DNA of 64,000 nucleotides from Phoronis australis (Eukaryota; Phoronida; Phoronidae), in assembly GCA_002633005.1 (NCBI GenBank), contig NMRA01000031.1:682996-746995 (forward strand), given 5' to 3'. The position numbers and the translations under genes were made by a program. This document shows positions 57,210-64,000 of the stretch, one piece after another. The notes below the pieces were generated by a model that did no database searches, had not been told where the DNA came from, and saw only the letters and a list, made by a program, of their open reading frames with translations. Position 1 is the first letter of the stretch; each line of letters opens with the position of its first letter.

Positions 57210-57456
57210 AACTTAAGACTTAATTCAAACATTTTGTCTTACGCTACACGCAATTATTTCTAAACCATAATTTTATCTCTACGCAGCAAAACTACGGGGT
57301 CTTTGAAACTAGACCCACAGCTGCTTGTAGTTCAGGTGATTTGTATAGAGTATTGCTTCATTGTGGTGTGCAGAGAATTACGCGGCATAATTCATTTAGT
57401 TATTGTGAAATTTTCTGACTTTTAAAGTCTTTAAGTACTTTTCATGAAAAGAACCC
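57209..57456. mobile_element. TTTCATGA-type miniature element, copy 4 (left tip missing)
   Basis: The right end, read in reverse TTCTTTTCATGAAAAGTACT then TAAAGACTTTAA, resembles the other copies. The left side keeps only TAACTTAAGACTTAA and appears replaced by the 17-bp inverted repeat. Confidence 0.4.
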
Positions 57457-57676
57457 CTGGTATGTTTTACAAACTTTTAAAAAAGCTATAGATTTCGAGC
57501 TCCAGCACTTCTATAGTAGTGGGTAAAACACGGATGATGTGCAAGCTGGATAAGAGAGCAGTGATGTTATGCACAAGCGAAATGCCTGTGAATGGACACT
57601 AACACAACAGAACAAATAGAGCATACACTACCCGCGAGACTTGCCGCAATCTGGCTCCACTACTACTGCCATATAA
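57457..57676. other. Unassigned DNA
   Basis: Nothing was recognised. Confidence 0.4.
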
Positions 57677-57710
57677 CTCTCTCTCTCTCTCTCTCTCTCT
57701 NTCTCTCTCT
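57677..57710 (+). repeat. (CT)n microsatellite
   Basis: CT dinucleotides over 34 bases with an N at 57701. A minus-strand RERERER peptide is a by-product. Confidence 0.95.
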
Positions 57711-59457
57711 ATGTTTAGGCCGGAAGTATCAGTGTTAGAACCAAAATCGTGGCTGCCCTCACACATCTGCCTGTCGTGTGTAGTGGGGGACACCAGGCAA
57801 CCATCTGAATCCGGAGATTTTTAGCCGACTCGTAGACGGTCTCGCCACCTGGTGATTGGCTGTTCTATTGTATGTGTACCCACTTAAGTTCCATAGCGTG
57901 TTTGTGGAAAAAATCAAGACTTTATGAAAAATCGTCTTGTCTACTTTCAATTCTAAACTATTCAAAACCAATCGAAAATGGTAAAAATAATGATTTAACA
58001 AATTTAATGATTGTTTAAACGACCCGGACGGAGCCTCAGGTGAAGCTTATTTTGAATTCTGCTCTTCATTTTCGATTTAAAAATCTCGGTCTACGTGATT
58101 TCAACGGCTTCTAAGATGTTAAAAACATGTTGTAACGAAGCTATCGGTACCTACAAAGTTGATGAAAAATTCATAAAATTCCGAGCTCGTCTAGTTCTGC
58201 AGCCGAGTGATACTCCACCAATACTGTTTGAGGCTAAATCGGAAGTGAGATTGAACAACATTGCCATCTATTCGACTTGACTAAGGGTATTTGACAGGGA
58301 ATAATTAACTTAGGTTAACGGTAAAATCAGCAACGAACATGCAATATCTGAATAATTAATCAAAATTGCTATAAATTAAGGATATTCTGACAAATGGGGA
58401 AAATATTGGAAATAAATTTTGACTGGGAAAACTATGACGGCCATCAGCCTCAGTTGGCGATGACACCGGGCAAAGACCGACGGCTGTTGTAGCAAGCAAA
58501 AATCACCCATTATTTCCGGTGGTAGTGACAAGCAAATTATTATCAGGTGACAAGTTAAATAGTGAAATTTGCACACAACTGAGAAGTAAATAGATTTCCA
58601 ATTTTCCACCAAGGCGACTTTACTAGGCGGCCGCCTTCCAACAGCGAATGGCGGCATATTTAATAGTATACCAATAACCAATAGCTTAAGAAAGGAAACT
58701 TGACATGGTAAGTATCAGTGAGTTTAAAATGTAAGGAAGATTTTTACCCAGCCAAGTGCATTCGTATAGGCTACTATCGGAGCCGGGCCACCGAATGAAC
58801 ACTCAAGTCCACTGAACTTGAAAAACATAACTTCGTGTGAAGAAGAGATTAAACCTTTACTGCGCCATGCTCCTGACACTCAAATAATTTATCGTCGCCG
58901 ACATTAAGTTCATAATCCCTACACTCTGCTCCGTCTAGCGCCACATTTTGGCCAGTTTGCATTTTCGATTATTTAATCGCGCAACTCTTAGTTTGTAAAT
59001 ATGTTTTTCAGAATTCAACGCTTAGCATAATTTTTTTACTCGAACGAAAAATTAGAAGTCTCTCGCGGACTTAGAGACGACCATGCAATCCCCCTGCACT
59101 CTCGTCCCTAATATTCCGCGCACCCCTAACCTTCTCATGCAGCCGAACTCTATAGGGCCTACCGATTCTGCCGACTGATTCCGACTTCCCTGTTTACTTC
59201 TTGTAGCATTTAGCGTACCTGCTCGGACCGACTTCCTGGTGACGTGGAACTTTTAAAAGGTTGTCAAACGAAACCTGAGGTCGCATTGGAGACCTGAAAC
59301 TCATCAAGTCGAGCCCTGTAAATTTGTCCATTAATTAAAATTTAAAGTCAATTTAGCGGCTAAGTGGCGCTTACTTACTCTCGAGGAAACGTCGCTGTTG
59401 GTGGCCGGCCTGCAAAAAGGAAGCAGAGATGCGCGCTATTGTAATTCCGGTGAGAAG
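57711..59457. other. Unassigned DNA
   Basis: Frames at 57759-58001, 58095-58280 and 58376-58681 have no recognisable domain. Confidence 0.4.
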
Positions 59458-59693
59458 CATGGGCGCACCCACGGGGGCTCTAACGAGGCCCCCAATTTGG
59501 CGAATTGGACAAAAAAAGGTCAACCTCAGCGAAACAAAAAGTCCGAGTAAACTAGACAAAAGTCCACAGGAATTCTGCGCTAACGCACAATTCGTAGGCC
59601 TGAACCTAGTGTCGTTGATTTTTGTCAATAAAAGGTCCGCATACTGAAAAATTCGAGCCCCCATTGTATTTTACTAAGCTGGGTGCGCCCATG
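59458..59693. mobile_element. Miniature element with CATGGGCGCACCCA inverted ends, copy 3
   Basis: Perfect 14-bp termini (CATGGGCGCACCCA and TGGGTGCGCCCATG, allowing one base of slack at the inner edge) are flanked by an exact AGAAG direct repeat (59453-59457 and 59694-59698). Internal blocks GGGGGCTC, AAAGGTCAACCTCAGCGAAA, GTCCGAGTAAAC and AAAGGTCCGCATACTGAAAA occur in the family order. It is 236 bp, the shortest copy, with short G- and C-runs. Confidence 0.9.
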
Positions 59694-60577
59694 AGAAGTG
59701 CACTGTTTTGAGAAAACTTTTTTCGTTTGGTTACAAAACACAATGCGTAGATGTTTTCTTATTTTGTTTCACCGCTTTGCATTCCTAACGGCTAACGAGG
59801 CCGGTGACGATTGCTGCCAAGTTACGAACTTTGCTGCTGCTAGCCGTAGTCAGTGATTGTCGGATACTTTGCATCAGTTTCACGATATGCCGATATAAAA
59901 AGTTTTCTTCTAATTTCTTACCAGATTGTGACATATTTCTGAACCTTGGCGTACTTTCGCTGTCAATCAGTGCACTTTGTGCTGGCTACGGAAGATGCGA
60001 GATATTCGCAATTTCAAGTTTCAATTGCATTAAATGCTACACTCCATATGCAAAGAAACAGTTGAAAACCTGCGTAATAGACAATCAAATGTGTAGCAAA
60101 AGAACCAAAATGGGATTTAAAAACATTCAATCAAAATAACAATAATTTTGCACTCACGGTGATATCAATACGTTTTCAAGGACAACATGGCCGCCATTCA
60201 GGGATCGTTCTTGCACGTACTGATATACAGGAAATTCTAGTCACGGGAATAGTCGATGATTTTCGGATTTTGGCACAGCTGAGGTACAAATTTGTGTATC
60301 AGTCAAAAGGCGTGTAGTTTGATAACAGAAAATAGGAGAACATTATTCCACGTTACATATTACTTTCGTTATATACTTTCAAGTGTTTGAATTAGATTAA
60401 GTGTTTGAAATAAGCTCGTTAAGATGGACGACTTTACGATTTATACTGCCACGAGCTAAAATGAATTAAAAAAGACTGACAGTGCGGAAGCTGCTGCGTT
60501 TGTTTTCTAAGCTTAATAAAAAGCATCTTTACTAAATATTCTTGCTTTTTAAACGCATGCATTGCAGGGGGAATTCG
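59694..60577. other. Unassigned DNA
   Basis: A 111-codon Cys-containing frame (59804-60139) starts with a hydrophobic stretch but has no supporting signal. ACATGGCCGCCATT (60187-60200) is a YY1-like dyad. Confidence 0.4.
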
Positions 60578-60652
60578 ACGGAGGACCGGGGAACCCAAAG
60601 CCAGGGATTATAGAGCCGCGGACATAGAGCTGGGGGACGTAGGGCGGCAGCT
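60578..60652 (+). repeat. Short GC-rich tandem repeat, about 15-bp period
   Basis: About five degenerate units, the clearest being ATAGAGCCGCGGAC, ATAGAGCTGGGGGAC and GTAGGGCGGCAGC. It is markedly GC-richer than its surroundings. Confidence 0.6.
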
Positions 60653-62696
60653 TTTTATCGCAACATTCACTGGCACGCACAAATGCGGGTACAAATGTAC
60701 GTGGATTTCATGTGCGATTGTAGCAAGACAAGACAACATTGCGTCGTCCCTTTTCGTGGGAGGATTTTGCCATAGCCGGATTTTACCGCTGCGATTTTCA
60801 ACAGCCTTTTTCGCTAGAATTTGTCTTGCGGTCCAACTTTTTTATATCACGGGTGGTTTTATGGTGGCGGCTGGAAAAAAGTGGTTAGAAAGCTCACGTG
60901 ATATCCGGTATTTACTACCGCGGCCATGTTTGTGGCTATGTACATCAGGACATACTTCTTAATCTGCAACAGAGCGCCACGAGCCAAAACTGGAACGAGA
61001 CCCTTGTCTCCAAGTTAAACATCGCTTGCACTATGTTGTCCAAGTTTTGAAGACTGCAAGTAAAGCCGTACATAATATAGCCAGTTCAGATTCTAATGAG
61101 TAAATAATAACGTGTAGTTTCGTCCGTGAAAGAGTCATTAATTTCATATGTAGAATGATCCTATGAGTACTCGAACGCATTTTTATAACAAATAAGGCCA
61201 TCTGTGCGCTCATCGCCATAATAATACGTAACCATCTCTGGTCGTGTCAATGACCACCTAAGACATTTCTAGGAAATAATCCCCATTAGTTGTTAGAGAT
61301 TGTTTTGTCGTCTCATTGGTACTTCTGTGTGGAGTGCACAGAGCATGAAGCACGCTTGTGTGGTTTTTGAAAAACGCATTAACTACGCTAATTCCTTTTT
61401 TCCTAGCTTGTATGTTCGATTCTCTACAAAAGACTTATTTTAGCAACAGAACTCTGCTGAAGTCTTTCAGACTTAACTTAGTTTTTGGTTAAAAACAACA
61501 ATTCACAATGTTTTTGTGGAATTTTAGTTAACCAAAAAATCTGTTAAAAGGGGAAAACCTCAAAGGAATGCGTTGTGGGAGCAAATCTTGACGAAGAGAT
61601 CAATGTTTTGTAGAAACTTCCTATAAACGGTTCCCTGTAACCATGCTGTTGCTCAAATAGCTTATTAAGTATCGTAAATTCGGTGCCGCTTCTCCGTTGT
61701 GTTGTATTGCGGTATACAATTTTTGAGTGATATTTTAATGGATCTCGAAGAATATTTTTTCACAAATTATTTTGAAACTTTCAGACGTATTAACCAGTAA
61801 AATAGTTTAATCTCGCCAAGGTAGGCATACTTTTAGGTTCTTTAAATCCATGCTTGGTGCCTAAAATAATACGCCGTGGAAAGCCAACATGTAGATCCTG
61901 GGGGCTCTTTCTCGATGAGTCTGTTGTCTTTTGACTTTTGGCTAAAAATCAGTCGTCCAATGTCTTAGCCTGTTTCATGATATCAGGCAGAGGCTAAAAG
62001 TCAGAAAATCTGTAATCAATCCGTAGTTTGTGAACTAGACAGAAGAAAAATGTTTCGAGAAACTCAAAAGGCAAACAACCTTTTGATATTCGCACTCAAA
62101 TTTCTCTATTTTGGCTAAAGTCAAAAGAAAAAAGTCAATAGTCTCTTCGAAAAAGCAGACTTTAATAGCCAACTGTCTGTTCTTTCGAAGCAATGAAATC
62201 CTCTCCAATTTGACTAAGCAAGAGTTTGAAACCAGTATCATAACGTTAAGTGGTCTAATTTAAAAATTACTTTTTGTGATGGAAGTCGCTATAACATTAA
62301 GTTTCAAAGTAAATGAGGCATTTAATCGAAAGCACTAAATTGCAGTATTCTACCTCCTACTGAGCAGTCTGTACTGAACGACCTTGCAGGAAATATCAGT
62401 GAGATCACGAGGAATGATTTAACACTGACTAGTCTTCTTCAGTTTTTCAATTCAGTTCATGTTTGGTATTCTCAGTTACATTTGGTTAAAGCACCGTTTG
62501 GGTAGTTGATTAAATTGTGTGTCAATTCTTGGTCTGTATTCTTTGGTATGTCCCTACGAAAAATACATGTACTATGCGCAGTGACATGAAAACTCTATGC
62601 TTCGTGAAGTCCGCACAGATTTGTATTGGTGTGTAAAAATGAGAAATTATTATTAAAGACGAACAACAACAAAAAATCTTAACAAAAACAACAGCT
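60653..62696. other. Unassigned DNA
   Basis: No gene was recognised. A loose inverted pair of TCTTTTGACTTT words lies at about 61928 and 62115. Confidence 0.4.
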
Positions 62697-62990
62697 GTAA
62701 TAACAATGATTATAATGATCATCATCATCATGATTATGACGGTGGTGGCTGTGGTACTGATAATGATGATAGTAATGATAACAAGGATAAATTATTATTA
62801 TCGTCATCGTCGCCGTCGTCGTCGCCGTCATCCTCGTTGCTGTCGTTGTTCTTGTTGTTGTTATTGTTTTTATTGTTTTTATCAGTATTGCTATCATTAT
62901 TATTACTATCATTACATTTATTATTATTATTATTATTATTGTATTATCATTATAGCTATCATTATCATTATATCATAATAATAATTATTC

Positions 62991-63024
<34 letters not shown>

Positions 63025-63113
63025 CGTCGTCGTCGTCGTCATCATTATCATTATCATTATTGATATTATTATTATCATCATCATCATCATCATTATTGTT
63101 ATTATAGTAAAAA
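62697..63113 (+). repeat. Long trinucleotide simple-repeat block (ATT/ATC/GTT/GTC)
   Basis: About 415 bp of interleaved trinucleotide runs. GTC/GTT-rich runs at 62800-62880 and a clean GTT run switching to GTC (62990-63040) are flanked by ATT/ATC tracts. Frames through it give poly-Tyr, poly-Ile, poly-Val or poly-His strings and are by-products. Confidence 0.95.
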
Positions 63114-64000
63114 CCATAATCCTGTAGTTCCAGTCTTTATATATCTTTAAACTAAGCCCTTACATATAATAACTCCTTTAAAGCCTGCTCTGGTCATTTC
63201 AAACACGTTCGTGCTTTAGGAAGCCCTCTGATTTAGCGTCTCTTGAAAACAATGGTCACCATAAGACGGAATATTAGAAAGATGTCACCGGGAGGTAGCG
63301 TTTAACTCCCACAGACCGGGTCGTTGACCGTATTCGTTCGCGTAGTTCATTTAATTGGGTTCCTTGTTGTTGTTTTAGCGCGTTCTTGTTCAACTACTTG
63401 TCTTAATCTAATCTGTTTCTTATGACACAAAAGCATCTTGTAATGCATTGACTTCTCGGTCAAGTGATACAATTTTAAACACCATCGCTTCCCGGCCAGT
63501 CAATATGTACGGCTGGTAGACCTACTTTACATTGCCATGTAAGTGTACTTAGGTTGCATGACATGTCAAACATGGTCGGCCATCTTACAAGTGCTTGCTT
63601 ATTCATGCAATTACTCAACTTCAGTTTATTCAATGGAAACTTTGAAAGCGATTTCAGTAAATAAAACCTAACTGTGGGGTTAGTTTGTGAATATGTGGTT
63701 TTCTTACTTTGGATTCTCACAACTTTGCATAATGGGTTGCAACAGGTCTCGTGGACTAATAAACCTATGTGCTTCGACTTAGTTCTGTACACATATTAAT
63801 AAATAACTGAATGTGTGAAATCCCTCATTGCAGACTCTACACTGAGATGTCCTCATATAAAAATAAAGTAATGCAATACAAAACTATCAGTAATAAAAAA
63901 TCTAGGTCAGCTAATATACCAACCAGACACTACGTCTACGGTGAAGACCAAAAAAGTTCGAACGGCAGTGCGATAAAACAGGTCAGAATTATCAATTGTT
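63114..64000. other. Unassigned DNA to the window end
   Basis: The 105-codon minus frame at 63475-63792 has no recognisable domain. Confidence 0.4.

Noticed and set aside
20424-57701. Ns at 20424, 45640 and 57701 as real gaps
   Set aside because: They are single bases, two of them within a homopolymer or dinucleotide run; most likely base-call ambiguity and not missing sequence.
59804-60139. 111-codon frame with a hydrophobic N-terminus and several Cys, possible secreted peptide
   Set aside because: There is no clear signal-peptide cleavage site, no Cys pattern of a known family and no splice or promoter support.
61928-62130. Inverted TCTTTTGACTTT pair suggesting another element
   Set aside because: The arms are short and AT-rich, with no sharp ends or flanking duplication.
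62679-63127. Frames reading poly-Tyr, poly-Ile, poly-Val and poly-His
   Set aside because: They are by-products of the trinucleotide repeat block.

Overview
The window reads as non-coding nuclear DNA of an animal, most likely a marine invertebrate. This is inferred from four things: the DNA is AT-rich, there is no long uninterrupted gene or operon structure, stop codons are dense in all frames, and there is a thick layer of eukaryotic transposon debris (non-LTR retrotransposon fragments, tRNA-derived SINE heads, many short inverted-repeat elements and a Polinton-like element). I cannot name the species. Three isolated Ns sit in or near low-complexity sequence and look like draft-assembly ambiguities. 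I found no host protein-coding gene I could defend. Nearly all open frames of 60 to 150 codons are chance frames or lie inside repeats.

Layout, left to right. Base 1 is the last base-side terminus of a hAT-like element cut by the window edge. From 0.85 to 15.2 kb there are three copies of a palindromic miniature element with GTTCAGTAACGCTAGGACC ends, degenerate dyad repeats at 2.75 and 4.5 kb, a TTTCATGA-ended element, a tRNA-like SINE head, a broken transposon protein gene on the minus strand (7.66-8.24 kb), a purine tract at 10.8 kb and a minus-strand LINE reverse-transcriptase fragment (11.4-12.5 kb). From 15.2 to 30 kb lie a GC-richer islet at 19.9-20.4 kb, a terminal-inverted-repeat element at 20.5 kb, a 419-bp almost perfect foldback at 21.5 kb, a GGGACAT-ended element at 24.9 kb and a palindromic minisatellite at 27.65-28.0 kb. 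From 30 to 48 kb come more miniature elements, a plus-strand LINE fragment (38.15-39.1 kb), two Pol III-type tRNA-like heads near 40 kb, a second palindromic minisatellite at 41.6 kb and several strong hairpins.

The most notable object is at 52,692-56,703. It is a 4.0-kb unit bounded by an exact 6-bp direct repeat (ATTATT), starting AGT and ending ACT. It has about 700-bp terminal inverted repeats that themselves carry a 65-bp tandem duplication. Inside is the C-terminal part of a B-family DNA polymerase on the minus strand. Together these are the hallmarks of a Polinton/Maverick, here reduced to a small relic. A 69-bp miniature element with a 5-bp target duplication sits inside the polymerase frame, and about 1.4 kb of unrelated DNA splits the right repeat. 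The remainder (57-64 kb) holds further miniature elements, a CT microsatellite and a 400-bp trinucleotide-repeat block.

The features are best seen as layers of mobile-element insertion, not as genes working together. The main signal is a diversity of short non-autonomous families, several present in two to six copies, whose autonomous partners are not in the window.
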